Part shown: positions 33,975 through 46,870 of the stretch, piece after piece | Layout: each line of letters begins with the position of its first letter | How positions within the stretch are numbered: the stretch's first letter is position 1 | Origin: Leptodontidium sp. MPI-SDFR-AT-0119 | Lineage: Eukaryota > Ascomycota > Leotiomycetes > Helotiales > Leptodontidiaceae | Assembly (NCBI GenBank): GCA_020726505.1 | Contig: JAHLEZ010000009.1 | Location: 2,046,001-2,110,000 of the forward strand | Length of the DNA: 64,000 nt | Reading direction: 5' to 3' | Program-made: the position numbers and the translations under genes | The notes under the pieces: generated by a model | The model's database searches: none | What the model was told of the DNA's origin: nothing | What the model saw: the letters and a program-made list of their open reading frames with translations, nothing else

Positions 33975-36084
33975 ATGGCTACAAACTCTGAACTTGATAA
34001 AATCAGATGTAATCCGATCAATGAAAGCCTGGGCGCCTTCTGTCATCTCTTTGAGTCGACGCGTTCCGAACTTGGTGTCGCGTTAGCGTCTAGCACAGCG
34101 CAAATTGTCTTTTCAACAGCTCTCGTAGTAGGTATGACCAGCTTCTGGGGATAATGTTCGTTACTAATGGGCGTAGATATCAAAAATCTTTTGCTCGACC
34201 TTATCCTGGCTCTCCAAAATCAAACTGCCGCACGGATCCTTGGTTCACGAATTGGTGACAGAACATTAGCGGGCGACTTGGGTATCCTATATGGTCGCGT
34301 GGATTCGAACCAGTCGGACTTCGCATCAGCTATTCCTCTAGTAAAACAGGTTATTAAGAACGAACCTGATTCACTGACTTTAAATGACGTGGATATTTGG
34401 CAGGTAGTGTTTGAGTTAGTCGCGCGAACAAATCCCGCCACCCCGCCAATTGCCTTCGAGAAAATTCTCTTTAATACGCCACTACGATCCAGCTCAGCAT
34501 TTTAGAGAGGGATTAAGCAAAGACACGATGAAGTTGACCAGCGGATACTTGAGGAACTCACAGGGCGCGTCTACTACGACGTTAGAGGCTTCTACGAGCG
34601 ATACTTCGAAGGGAAGGTTTGGATGAACAACGCAAGGGATATCTACGAAGAATCGAGGGCCCAATATACAGAAGGTCGCTGGAGTAGGTGGCCATAGCCT
34701 TCAATTTAAAGTCGTTTTTTTGAGCAGTTTATGAAGTTTTAGGATACTATTCTTAGTGAACTTCGCCGTAGATACTACATTAGTAAATAAAGTGTTAAGG
34801 GGCTTAAAGGCTGATCGCAAGCTTAATATTTTCCTTACCCCTACTAACGTTGCCTTACTAAACAGTAAGTATAATTAGTTAAATATGCTTGTCATTAGAA
34901 AACACAAATAAAATCCTAATAAAAATGGATTTGCAAAAACACTAGTGTAGTTAATAAGGTATACACATAAAGTTTTTAAAAGTCAACCGGAGCAGCGATT
35001 CGTGCCTGGGTTTATGATCTACGGAAGCATAATGCGGCTCTAGGTATTTAATAGATTTAAATCGTACAATTCCAAGAAGTTCGATATTTACAAAGAGTTA
35101 GAGTAATTTATTAAAGTTCTTATTAGTTATGTAATAATGTTTAATACAAAATTGGGTTTGAACACGTTTATTAAGCGTGATAGCAACGATAAGTATATCG
35201 TTACATAAGATATGAGGATCTTTTTAAAGGATAAGCTAATCACTTTAACAAAAGCGATCGTATGCTAGGAAATAATGTGTTATTAAGGAAGGAGAAGTGA
35301 CTTTATAAATGGGAGTATGTGGTTAAGTTCGCTTGGCTATTTAATAAAAGGTAGTAGAAGGGAGAATTATTAAAATTAGCTAAGGAGAGGGAAGTCACGG
35401 GCATTACTGTGTAGTTTAATTATAAGCAAATTATTATTAATAGTGACCCGAATACTATTTCACATTTCCGATAAAACTTGAAATTCAGAACATTATAAAA
35501 GCTATTAAGCAAAGCATCTTAGGTTGATAGTAATATAGAATCTAGTCGGGCGTACTTTAAAACAAGTCTCAAAGGAAAATCAGAAAGCGATACAACTCAC
35601 TTAATGGGCCTAGGAATCGATGCAAGTAGTGCCACGACCTCTTCCTTTAGGCAAAAAAGAAAAAGAGATAAAAGACCTAATAGGGATATCAAATTAAAGA
35701 GATCTAAATCCGATGGTAATTATACTAGCGGGACAAATGTGCGCTTTAAAGAAGGCGAGCTAAACGCAATCGGTGCTCACAGTATTTAAGAAACAATGGT
35801 TAATAATCTCGCAAACTACCAGAATAAGTGGTAGCGGAATAATATCGATAATATTTAAGAAGCCGGAGTCGATAATCTAACAGACTGCGGAAGTGAGACG
35901 TACGGCAACCAAGTGCACTACTACTTGATAACTTCGCCAGCTGGACAACCTCTCCACGAATATTAATTAGTCAGAGAGCTTTTAAAGGTACTACGCGATG
36001 CTATCCGAGGTCATAAGTCATTGCTCGAGGATGAAAAGATACTTCATCGAGATGTCTCCGAAAATAATATTATTATTACTAAAC
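33975..36084 (+). pseudogene. FunK1-type fungal protein kinase relic, 3'-truncated
   Basis: ATG at 33975 (MATNSELDKIRCNPINESLG). A 45-nt intron (34132-34176, GTATGA...GCGTAG, branch TTACTAAT) joins to DIKNLLLDLILALQNQTAAR. The body carries LEELTGRVYYDVRGFYERYF at 34550-34615, then, read through RIP stops, blocks of the FunK1 family. It ends with a basic QKRKRDKRPNRDIKLKRSKS and the kinase catalytic loop LHRDVSENNIIIT near 36045-36080. Gypsy LTR sequence begins immediately after, before the Mg-binding loop. The 5' third is nearly undamaged, but the frame has a stop at 34503 and many beyond 34700. The true function of FunK1 kinases is unknown. Confidence 0.8.
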
Positions 36085-36393
36085 TGTTACGGCTGGCAGG
36101 AGGTTGATACGGCGAGTAGACTCTAGCTTTGTATTTGGGCCTAATGTTACGCTCAGAATCGAGAAGAAAAGACAAGGAGGAAAGGAGAGCTCTTCGTAAG
36201 GGAGGGCTCGAGTATATATATATGAAGGACCCTCCTAATAGGGCCTAGCGTAGTCGAACGCCATTTACATCAACATGTCGCATGCTCGCCACTTAGTCTT
36301 CCCCATTAGGCTTAGCGCCGTCGCATAACTAGTAGTGCTACGAGCCCGTGTCGGTTAGAATACGAGGCGTATCGTAAGTCGTAATATTACCTC
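36085..36393 (-). repeat. Gypsy LTR, left copy
   Basis: About 309 bp, TGTTACGG...GTCGTAATA. Shares long blocks (for example CTCCTAATAGGGCCTAGCGT and TAGCGCCGTCGCATAAC) with the two LTRs at 42379-42964; differences are mainly transitions. Confidence 0.9.
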
Positions 36394-39300
36394 CCCCTCC
36401 TAAAAAACTGCGTTCGTGCAATTGTAGTTATAATCGTATCGTCTTTTAGGTCGTTGTAGTTATTAATACTAGCGTTGTAAGCCTTTAGCTACTTTAGGAG
36501 AGCTCTTGGCGGGCCTTTAGTATTCAGATGCTTTAGGTGGAACCTCTTAATTATATACGAAGCTATCATAGCGTCTAAGTATAAGTACTACTCTAAGTCT
36601 TCGTCGGCTCCTAGCCACTTAATACGATAAAATAGCTTATTTCGTATGATCTTAAAGCCAAGGATGCCTTTAATTTCCCACTTGTCTTGCTTAGGTAGTA
36701 ACTAGATAAGTGCCGGCGTAGCTCTGACTTGTCCCGGCAAGGGATTATTAACATACTTACAAAGCGAGTGCGAGTAGAAAACGGGGTGAATTGACTAGTC
36801 CTTTAGTAGCTTAATTCTTTAACTCTCTTCTTCCTTAGCGATTACTTTAATTAAGCCGTACCACTTATCGAAAAGCTTCCTTGAGGATCGATCGATATTC
36901 CAGTTCCAAGTGTCGACTAGTACTAGGTCGCTAATGTCCTAATCGACGACGCGTCGTTCGCGATTCGCTAATTGTTCCAATTTCTCTTGTTAATTCTTTA
37001 GGAACGATTATACGATTTTTATAACTTTCTTTATTCGTAATGCTACTTGTAAAGCCTCCTCGCGATTGAGTTTTTCTATTACTGTAACCGAAGGTTTTAG
37101 GTTAACTAAGTCCTAGGAAGTCCTTAGCTTAACGCCGTTAAATAGCTAGAAAAGGAACAGGCGGCCTAGGAACTCGTGTAGTAATATTAATTAAGCGATA
37201 TCTATAATTAGTAAGAGGTTACTTTAATTATCTTAATAATAGTGGCAAAAGGAACGGAATTATTGCTTAATATATTAGTTCGTTACCTTCATTTAATTAT
37301 CAATGTTTAAGTTATACGCCGTCGTAAGCTTTACTTTAGTTCCGAGGATACAACAGTACTTCTTTTAAAAGGAGGAGACGAATTGAGGTCTTCGGTCCGA
37401 GATAATAAAGTCCGGTATACCGAAGTGTCGGGTCTAATAAACGAGGAAAAGAATAGCTATACCTTTCGTGGTAATTGTATTATTACAAGGTATTAAGACT
37501 AGCTTCTTAAACAAGCGGTCGATGATAACTATAGCAAAGTTATAATCGTACTTATTTAATAGTAGCTTCGTAAAGTCTATCGTAAGGTGTTAATACGACC
37601 GAGCAGGGATTAGTAAGGGGTGTAGGAAGCCAGGGGTCTTATCCCTACGGGCTTTTTATCGAGAGTAATTACAATTAGCTACGTATCAAGCTATGTTTGT
37701 AATAAGGCCATTCTAATAGTATTTGCGACTTAGTAATGCCTTCATCTTTTTGATCCCCGCGTGTGCTATCGAAGGTTAGGAATATATATGGCGAATAAGT
37801 ATCGTGCGAAGCTCCGGCGGCTTTAAGGGCACTTCTAGGCGGCCTTAGAAAAGCAACTTGTCATTTGCTAGCTTGTAATCCAACGACTACTCCCTGGCTT
37901 TTTGTTGGAGAGGCTCTAGCGAAGGGGACGACTTATTAGCTAAGAGCACTTGATCAATAACATCGTATTTTGCGATATTATAGGCTATTATAAAATTAGG
38001 GTTAAGCTCTTCTGGCGTAGGAGTCTCTGAGTCGATTAGTACTCTTATATTAGGCTCGGGGTCTGGCTTTAGTTCGTTACGTGGCTTAGCATCGTAATCC
38101 GGGATTATAGCCTCTATAGGTGCTAGGGGTATAGTCTCTACGACTTTGATATAAGCGTTTATAAGGTCGATGGTGGAGAATTGGAGATCGCTAGCGATTC
38201 GCGGGTTAATTTTGTCCGTTGGAATTAATTATTAACTACGAATAGCCCGTTTGCGTACCTTTGTAACCGTGAGGTCCTAATCCCGTCGAGATAGGGTATT
38301 AGCTAGCGTATTAGTAGTCTTAGTATAATATATAATCGTGAAATGGAAGTTTATAAAGAACTTAGCTTATTAAGCCTGCCTAGCCGTAAGATCCTTGGTA
38401 GTTATAAAGTACTTTAAGGCTTAGTGGTCTGTGTAAACAAGGACTTTCTTTTAGGCACCTAAGAGCTTCGGGCAATATTATTTAAATAACCAAAAAATCG
38501 CTAATATCTTTTTATCGTAAATCAGGTAATTAAGCTCAGGGTTCGTTATAATCTTAAAAAAGTATCCCACGGGGTAAAAAATGTTGTTTTCTTAAAGCTA
38601 GAATAGAACCTTAGCGACGACTTTATCCGAGGAATTAGTCTTTAGCCGCGTTTGCTTAGCAGGGTTATAATGGCGAAGAACCGGCGTAGATTAGAGGGCT
38701 TCCCGGAGAATTTCTTAAGCGTTTTTATAAGCGCTATCGAAGACGAAGGGAATATCTTTTTCGGTGAGTATCGTAAGGGGACGTGTAATACGACTATAGT
38801 CTTTAATAAACCGGTGATAGAAGTTATAAAAGCTAAAGTAGCTTTATATACCTCGTATATTATTGGCGTATCGCTAATCCTTAATTACATTAATCTTCTT
38901 TAGGTTTACTTTTACGTTATTAACTTTAATAACAAATCCTAAGAACTTAGTCTTTTATACGCTAAACTTAGACTTCTTAATGTTAGCCTAAAGTTCGTGT
39001 ACTTATAATATTATTATAACTTTCTTAACGTAAACCTCGTGTTCCTTCAAAGTAAACGAATATATAAGGATATTATTTATGTAAGCCGTGCAAAAGTCGT
39101 TGAGGTGCTTTATAAGAATATCGTTAATAAATTATTAGAAAGTCGCCGGACTATTAGTAAGGCTAAAGAGAAGGACCTTGTACTTGTACGTGCTATATCA
39201 GGTGTAGAAAGTCGTATAATCTTCGCTCTTAGGGGATATGTGAATGCGGTAAAAAGCTTACTAAATATCAAGCTTTATGAAAACCTTTGCCTTACAAATA

Positions 39301-42300
39301 CGAGCTATTATCTCATTGATTAGAAGGATCAGGTACGGGTTCTTCTTTAATAAGGCATTTAGCTTTTAGTAGTTGATGTATAGCCAAAGACTACTATCGG
39401 CTTTCTTAGCGAAGAGAATAAGAGCCGCGTAAGGTGTATTAGAGGGCTTAATAAAGCCTTTATATAAGTTATTAATAATATACTACTTAGTCTTCGATAA
39501 CTATTTTTTAATTATACGCCGAAGAGGTTTAAAGGACAAGTTGTTCTCCTTAGTAAGCTCGATTTAGTAGTCCACACCTTGGCAATGCGTTAGTAACTCG
39601 TCGGAGGCTCGCCGGGAGAAGAGAAGAGCGTACTCTTGGTACTCTACCGAGAGCTTTTTACCTACTAGCTTATTATCTTGTGCGTACTTAGTCTTTAAGG
39701 CCTCCTTTAAGGTCAGGTCTCCGTTTATTAATATAAGCTTAATACTTAATTAGTTTAGGGCCTTTCGCCGGTAATAAGTTAGCTCTTAGTTAATCTTACG
39801 TATTAATGCTACGAAGGTTTGCAATTTATTTTTCTTAGCCTTTTTAGGTTAAAGGTACGTCGTAAATATCGCTACTACTAATATAAGGAAAATCTTCGTA
39901 ATAAGCGCCTTTAGCTAGTGATTCATCGGGGAGACTTTATAAGCTTTCCTGTCCTTAGGTAGTAATCCCGGGTTACGGGATATCGAGGGGTTTAATTAAT
40001 CTTTTATAACCCGTAGGCGCTCCTTAACTTCTTTAGCAAAGCTCGAGGGATAAGTTAGTAAAACGCTAGTGGTAGGTTGTAGGGATACCTTTAACTTAAA
40101 GGAATCGTTAAGTACCGCAAGCCTAGCTTGCTTCCGGTAGTGATCATTTGTGTTTATAAGAGCATCCCTTTGTTCTGTATTAAGCTAGTGAAACTTAACG
40201 ATTAGCTTGTCGAAACAATTAATGTCAACGAAGACTCGCTAGTTAAAGTACGGCTGAACGGGCATGTTTAATAGCCACTTTAGCCGATTTCGGTTCTTTA
40301 TATACGACTACTTTAGGTTATAATGCTCGAGGAACTTCTGGCCTATTAGAACGTTAGTATTGCCTAAGTTAGTCACTAAAAAGGGGAAGTTGATTCGCCG
40401 GCGGTCGATTGTTAAAGTAAGTAAGACGGCCGTGTCGATTGGCTTGCCTTTCTTGCTATTGTAGCTAGTTAGGACGATTAGCTAAGGGAGGGATATAAAG
40501 GAAATATTAAATTGCTTAACGAGCTAGTATACAAAAGAGGTTTTAATAGTATTAAAAATATTAGCTCCGCTATTAATATATGTAAGTATTTTAGTAAAGA
40601 ATCTATTCCTTTTTAGTTTAATATTAACTAAGAATTGTTGTCCTCTAATAAAAGCACGGAAATCAAATGCTAAGTCCTTTCATAAGTTGTAGCTTATGTC
40701 GAGGTGTAAGTCTTTGCCACGGCTTAGGAGTTTTTTAATAGCTCGTTAGTCTTTAAATCTTCGCTAACGATTAACTGAGAAATTAACTTATTGAGAGCTT
40801 GATCTTTACGATGCTTAGGGCAGTGGCTAGCCTAATGGCCGATTTTATTACAATAGAGATAGGTATCGAAAAAGACGTCTCTAAGTGCAGGGGGAGGTAC
40901 GGGGGACTTAGGTTGGCGCAAGGCAAGCGAAGGGGAAGGCGAGCACTAGCGGACATCCGACGATTATCTTAGAATCGGGGTTGGGGGTTTCCTTGCGTAA
41001 GGCGTAGGGGTAGGCGAAGTAAAGCGTTAATTGTCCTTTTTTAAAATATCACGTAAATCATTAGTATTATTAAAAGAGACTCGGGGGGCTTCGCGAGTGG
41101 TAGTAGTAGTACGTCCACTAGCTCGTCCAGCAGTAATATTTCGTAGCTCGCAGTCTAAGACGGCTAAGAACTCGTTAAAAACCGTATAATCTTTAGCGAA
41201 TTTATACTTCTTAGTACGGATATCGTACTTGAGATTATCCGAGACTTTCTCGTATACGTTATCGAACTAACGAGCAAGTAAGATCTTTTTAATAATCACG
41301 TATATCGTGAACTTTATACGAAACTTATTGTACGTTATATTACCCATTTATAATTAGTTATACTTAAGCTTAGTTGCCTATACTCGGTTATAATTAAAGA
41401 AATACTAGTCTAAAGCCTTCAAGACGTTGGTGGCTTTGTTAAAGTCTCTAACGAAGTCGGGATCTATTTATTAAAGAATAATAGTCTTGGCCTCTCCCTT
41501 CGTATACTCAAAGTAGGTATAGACTTACAATTCGCTAATGAGGAAGTTACCTAAGTACTTTTAAATAAAGAGCTTTATATTTATTTTTTAGGCATCGTAT
41601 TTAATTTCGCCCTTATAATTACTAAAGGGGGTACGGGGGTACTTAACCTTATTAGGCTTAACGACAGGAATAGTAGGGTTTAGCTTAGGGAGGTAATAGT
41701 CGGCGGTCGGCTGGAGGTCCGCCGTAAGAGCACGCACCGATTAGTTAAAAGAGAGGGAAGGAATGCGAGTCTCTTAACGAGGGTTATCGATAGCATATTA
41801 AGTGAGGGCTTGCGTAACAGCAGCGGCGACAGCAAAGCTCACGAAGTCCTTGATTAGCTAATCTACCCTAGCTTGTTGAGCGGGAGTAAGGCCTTTTATA
41901 ATTGTAGGCTCTGGCGATGCGTCGAAGAAACGCTGGGGTTTGTCCTCCGGCTTTGAGTCGAATCCGTCAAAGCTTTCTGGCTCCTTCGAGAGGGTCTCTA
42001 CTAAAGGGATAGGGGTAATGTTAGTAAAGCCTAGTCGTATAAGGGCGCTTCTTTCTTTAGAGCTTCGCCGACGAGGGGGAGAGGTTAGTAGTAATAGTAA
42101 GGTAAGGTAAAGAGGTATTTGAAGTTATTAATCGATTTGTTAATTAAACATGCGTTTTAAAACAGTGACGCGCGTTAAGTTACGGCAAGGTAAGTTAATC
42201 GCGAGAGAATATCTAGCTTTCTCTAGGACAGTTTGCTACTAAGGCAAAAAGGTACTTATTTATCGAATAGGCCAAGGTGTTAAGGCTCGTTATTAACTTA

Positions 42301-42378
42301 CTACAAGGGCAGGTCGATAAGGCGCAAGACCGGGTGAGATATAACACTTTATAGCGAAGGGGTACTAGTCTTTTCTTA
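36394..42378 (-). pseudogene. Gypsy gag-pol relic
   Basis: Minus-strand blocks in order from the right: Gag with CCHC knuckle near 40800-40870 (YLYCNKIGH...SHCPKHRK, first Cys turned Tyr), protease region, then RT. The RT active-site block at 39050-39100 reads LNDFCTAYINNILIYS, where DDILIYS is expected; both Asp are Asn through GAT-to-AAT changes. After it come LKEHEVYVKKV and FLGFVIK (about 38920-39040). RNase H and integrase regions lie toward 36400 but are too decayed to score. Stops in every block. A separate family from the Gypsy at 1-4866, as LTRs and gag differ. Confidence 0.85.
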
Positions 42379-42678
42379 TATTACGGCTAGCTAACGATTA
42401 ATACGGCGAGTTGACTCAAGCTTTGTATTTGGACCTAAGGCTACGCTTAAAATCGAGAAGAAAAGATAAGGAGGAAAGGAGAGCTCTCCGTAAGGGGGAG
42501 CTCGAGTATAAATACATGAAGAACCCTTCTAATAGGGCCTAGCGTAGTCGGGGGCCATTCATCCACATGTCGTATACTCGCCACCTAGTCTTCCCTATTA
42601 GGCTTAGCGCCGTCGCATAGCCAGCGATGCTACGAGCCCGTGTCGGTTAGAATACGAGGCGCATCGTAGGTCGTAACA
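42379..42678 (-). repeat. Gypsy LTR, middle copy
   Basis: TATTACGGCTAGC...GTCGTAACA, the right LTR of the element. Directly followed by a third LTR that lacks the first ~16 bases. Confidence 0.88.
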
Positions 42679-42964
42679 AGGTTGACACGGCGAGTAGACT
42701 CTAGCTTTGTATTTGGGCCTAATACTACGCTCAGAATCGAGAAGAAAAGACAAGGAAGAAAGGAAAGCTCTCTATAAGAGAGAGCTCGAGTATAAATATA
42801 TAAAGGGCCCTCCTAATAGGGCCTAGCGTAGTCGAACGCCATTTACATCAACATGTCGCATGCTCGCCACCTAGTCTTCCCCATTAGGCTTAGCGCCGTC
42901 GCATAACCAGCAATGCTACGAGCCCGTGTCGGTTAGAATACGGGGCGCATCGTAGGTCGTAACA
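42679..42964 (-). repeat. Gypsy LTR, third copy, 5'-trimmed
   Basis: Begins at AGGTTGACACGGCGAG and ends GTCGTAACA; about 16 terminal bases are missing where it joins the middle LTR. It resembles the left LTR more closely than the middle one does over the visible blocks. Confidence 0.88.
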
Positions 42965-44033
42965 ACCACCACAAAGGATCGAGAACAAACTATATAAGTG
43001 TAGTATACGTAAATTCCTAATTAATTATAAAAACAACTTCGTTGGCATTATTAATTAGTATATTTCTTAAACGTAAAGTATTATTATAGAGCTTAAATAA
43101 GTCTGAGTTTAAGAGCGCTAGCAAGAGTTTTAAAGTTTTAGTTCTTACTTAAGTAGACTAATTATCCTTAGCGAATCTAAATATAAAGAGTCAACCTTGC
43201 TTTACTAGCTAATAGAAAAGTTAACGTGTAACGTACTTATTTCGGTAATTGTTTATTAGTTTAACTAAGTCGTTTTGCTAGAATATTAGCTATACTAGAT
43301 AGCCCTATGCTAGGTTCAAGTAGTACTCGTTTAAGGATTTAAAAGTCTTATGCTTTAGGAAGAAGACGGTAAAAGGAATATTAGTGAGCTAAATTATATC
43401 GCTTATATTTTAAGTAATATGTCGCTTACCCACAAAAAATAAATTATCGTCCGCTTCGACTAAGGACTTAATTCGTATAAATTTGTAATACGAGAGTTCT
43501 AAAATAATATTCGCCACTTTAAGGTAAAGGTCTTCTAGTATAGTTTAAGAAATATTTAGATCTAAGGCATAAGTTATTAAACGATTAACGCCGGGTATAG
43601 TTAGAGCATGTGATAAGATTAACTTGTTCTCGATGCGCTTTATAATAATAAATAACCCGATATCAGAGAAATCGCTATAAAATAATACCCGCGGAGTAAG
43701 TATTTTAGTATTTTATTGTATATACTTCGTAGTTACCGCCTCTCGGAGAGTTTTCTCTTTCGGAAGCTAAGCTTGACTAACGGAGGGCCGTTAAATTAAA
43801 ACATCGGGGGAGAAATCTTCAATACGTATTCGATACAGATTATTAAACTAGCTAATAATTATTAGGGTAATCTAGGTTACTAGCTTTCCGAATTTCTCTG
43901 TTACTAGTAATTCGAGGCGACGACACAAGAACTTCTTGCTTAACGCCTTCTTGGCCTTTTCTTATTCTTCGTTATTTTTATCCCACGCGAGCTCGTTAAA
44001 ATCTTGCTTGGCGTTCTTTATAGTTTTTGGCAT
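42965..44033 (-). pseudogene. APH-like phosphotransferase relic, C-terminus cut off
   Basis: Minus-strand ATG at 44033 (MPKTIKNAKQDFNELAWDKN). Read through stops it gives the fungal APH (aminoglycoside phosphotransferase fold) arrangement: KKFLCRRLELLVTEKFGKLV, IISKFNNLYRIRIEDFSPDV, IGLFIIIKRIENKLILSHAL, then QNDLVKLINNYRNKYVTRQL-like, and near 43010-43060 LRLRNILINNANEVVFIIN*EFTY. This last block corresponds to the catalytic/metal loop (DDLRPGNVLV..IVAVIDWEFTY); there the catalytic Asp and the IDW Asp are changed. It stops at the LTR edge 42965, just after EFTY. Members phosphorylate unknown small molecules; not a resistance gene by default. Confidence 0.7.
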
Positions 44034-45007
44034 CTCGAGAAGCTAGGTAGGAGTTAAGGTGCCACTGTTGGGACAATTGCTACGGACGGTGGAATCCTCG
44101 CAATTTAATTGAGAAGGTAAGTAAGTATATTCCGGTACGAACCTGTAGGAAGGGTAAGGGTAAGAGTGAGAACGAGAATAAGGATAAGGACGAAAATAAA
44201 GGCTGGCTAGGTATATATAATTATTGGGAAGATATCCTCTTTGTGAAGATTAATGAATACTAAACTAAGAGAATCTGAGCTTCTTTGTGTTGTGATGTTG
44301 TTTTAAAATGGCGGTAGATTAGTGGTGCCTAAAGCTTTTGAGGTTTTGTTCCGATTGGCCACGGCGAAGGTTAGTGCGTGACATATCTGATCACGTAAAG
44401 TATTTTGTTTTCTTCCTTTTTAACAGCAAGTTCTACTAAGCGCTACTTAAGGCACCCTTGTGGCTGTAATTGTATTTCCATTATATTTTGCGTAGATGTT
44501 CGAGTTCTAGGCCTTAGCCATACGCGCTCAATGAATCGACGCGGGACTACCGGTGGCACATATATAAATAAAACGTTACAGCTTATATTATTAATATAAC
44601 CTTCCACGGCGATTAATTACATTATAGGTGCTACTAATAATAATCTAAACTAACAAATACCTGTTTATAGCTTCTTTATCTTTACCATAGGGACTTATTC
44701 CGCTTAATCTTTCGTAAGTTACTATAGGCAGAGCTAACTAAAGTAGTACAGAATAAATTCCCTTGGCGACTCGAAGATAAAACACTAACACGGCACAGTA
44801 TCTAAATTTAGCCTCGGAAGGGATCAAAATTTACCTCCTTTAAAAAACCGAGCCAGGAATCGCAGCGCTAATCCGTTAATTTAATGCCGCTAGGCAAAGC
44901 GTTAATAACATGAGCGCCTATTTCCTTCGTTTTTTAACCAAACAATTACTAACAACGGAGTCATGTCTCGGTCTTAGGGAGGTAAGCTAGTCTCATGGTT
45001 CTCTAAC
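44034..45007. other. AT-rich region, possible old LTR
   Basis: No gene recognised. A TGTTGGGACA at 44076 and CTCTAACA ending near 45008 could be the two ends of one long minus-strand Copia LTR: a purine tract (GGGGGTGAG on the minus strand) abuts the second. Without a partner LTR this stays weak. Contains a purine-rich tract (44140-44210). Confidence 0.3.
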
Positions 45008-46870
45008 ACTCACCCCCACTTTACTATGGCGGAGTTCTGTTTAAGACAAGGTTCTGCAAGGTGAGTACTCGGGAAATCGTCATCGTCATCGCTATTTGGG
45101 GAAGTTTGTGCTGTCAAATCTAATGCGTAACGTTAAAGGCAATAATTCTGACGGGAAATCTAGGCACGTACCTTGGTTTAGAAGGGTATTATTTCCCCAA
45201 CGCTGGTTTAAGGAGTAACTCTATTGGGATAGATCGCTCACATCTCGGGATTTGGTCGTTTAACTTGTTAAAAACTCGTTCCGTTGATTAAGTTGTGTTA
45301 TGATTTGGCGACCGGAAAGAGATATAAGAAACGGTTGAGATGTATTTAAAGATATGCCACCTAGCAAGCGAGGAGGCTAGCTACTTAAAGGCGTAAGGGG
45401 TTCAAGGAAGATGAAATTGTCTATGGTGCGTCGAGGTCCGAATGTTTAATCTGGCTTTAGAGGCGCAGATACTAAGGGGGAAATGCCTAAGTTTATATAT
45501 AAACAACGTCTGCGGGTCCCCACCATCAGCTGCGGTTTACGAGCATGGCCGAATGCACAAATACCTGTAAGAAAAGCGGCCTTAAGCTCACCGTGCTATC
45601 TTAAATGCAACCTAGTCCTGCGCATGAAATCTCAGTCCCTCAAGGCTCCGGCCAAAACTCGGTCATTATGCAATCCCCAGTCTTTCTCGGCTTTACCAAA
45701 GATCGAGAAATTAATTAGTAATTACTTTAATATTACTTAAAACCCAACTCACCACGCCTTTCCCTTGGACCCTAAAGCCATCTCCGCGTAACTAAGGCCA
45801 AACGACCTTCTCATTATAAAAGTAATATTCCGCGGCATAAATTATACTTTCCCTATTTTAGTGGTGTATATACTCCTACCATAGCAGCGAGGGCTCTACG
45901 CCAAAGGATTCGCGAAAAAGCTCTCAAATCACCACATCTATCCTTTTAATATGCAACCGCTGCAGATCGAGCTTTTCCGAGGTCGTATAACCTATCTCCT
46001 CGTAATCTTCCACGTTAGCCTGCCTATTTGAGATCTATTCTCTCAACGCCGGGTTTCGTGTTTAATCCGTGGGATGCTCAGCAGAGGTTGCAAAGCTGCT
46101 ATTATCATACAAATGGTCATCTGCTATAGTCCCACAGAGGGTGCTCCGGCCATAAGCCCTCGTCACAGAATATTCCTCTAATCGACTCCTCTCCCACGTT
46201 CCATTCTCAGCAGTTTCGCGGCATATGAGCAAGGCAAGTCTTCGAACCCACTAAAGATGTGATTATCGTATGCCCATCCTGATGAAGACCACGCCTGTCA
46301 CGGAATCCCCGGTGGAGTAAGGCAAAGGCAAGCTGTGTCGTCGTGAGGCATTTCTCGGATTAGTCAGGTTTTTTCGCATAAAGAGAATACCAAGGGCAGG
46401 CTTTTACTATCACAAATCACCGAGTCGTACTCTTATAAGGATTACGATAATGCGACGGGGGAAGTGAAGAGCTGAGCTTGGCTCAGGCTTGTATCTCGGC
46501 CAATACAACGCGAACCGAAGCAATGATCGCTGGCTTAATAGTTATGAAGATCGATTCTAGAGTAGTCGATCGAGGGTTCGGGCATCAAACAGGCTCTGCC
46601 GTCAAGATTTTCAGCTACGGCGAGGCTGTCGAAGGGCGGGAAGGGCGGTTCAGAGTGGATCCAGATAAAGAGTCGACGGAGTACGGCGAGACTAGAACAT
46701 CCATCTGAGCAGGGACAAAGGTACCGCTGGTGAGGGGGCACCTTCCTGATTAGTAATGCCGCAGGTTCAAAGACGCAAGAGCAAAGTCCAGCTCCTCTAG
46801 TTCCCTATGCCATGCACAATGCGCCACGGCACAGCAGATAGCATCCTTCACATCGTAGCTTTGTTGTGAG
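45008..46870. other. Unassigned sequence, partly host-like
   Basis: 45008-46050 is moderately AT-rich with no recognisable domain (open frame 45483-45740 looks like chance). 46050-46870 has normal composition and opposing open frames (plus 46478-46708, minus 46535-46741), neither with a recognisable family. Possibly an eroded host gene. Confidence 0.35.

Larger units (their letters stand above)
36085..42678 (-). mobile_element. Ty3/Gypsy element, about 6.6 kb, with both LTRs
   Basis: LTRs at 36085-36393 and 42379-42678 share TGTTACGGCTGGC...GATACGGCGAGTAGACTC and end GTCGTAACA/GTCGTAATA. Interior on the minus strand: integrase side left, gag right. The five bases flanking the outer ends differ (TAAAC left, and no matching sequence on the right), so no target duplication survives, partly because a further LTR is fused to the right end. 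Heavily RIP-mutated. Confidence 0.88.

Noticed and set aside
42965..44033. Antibiotic-resistance phosphotransferase
   Set aside because: Belongs to the large fungal APH-like family with unknown substrates, and it is truncated and full of stops.
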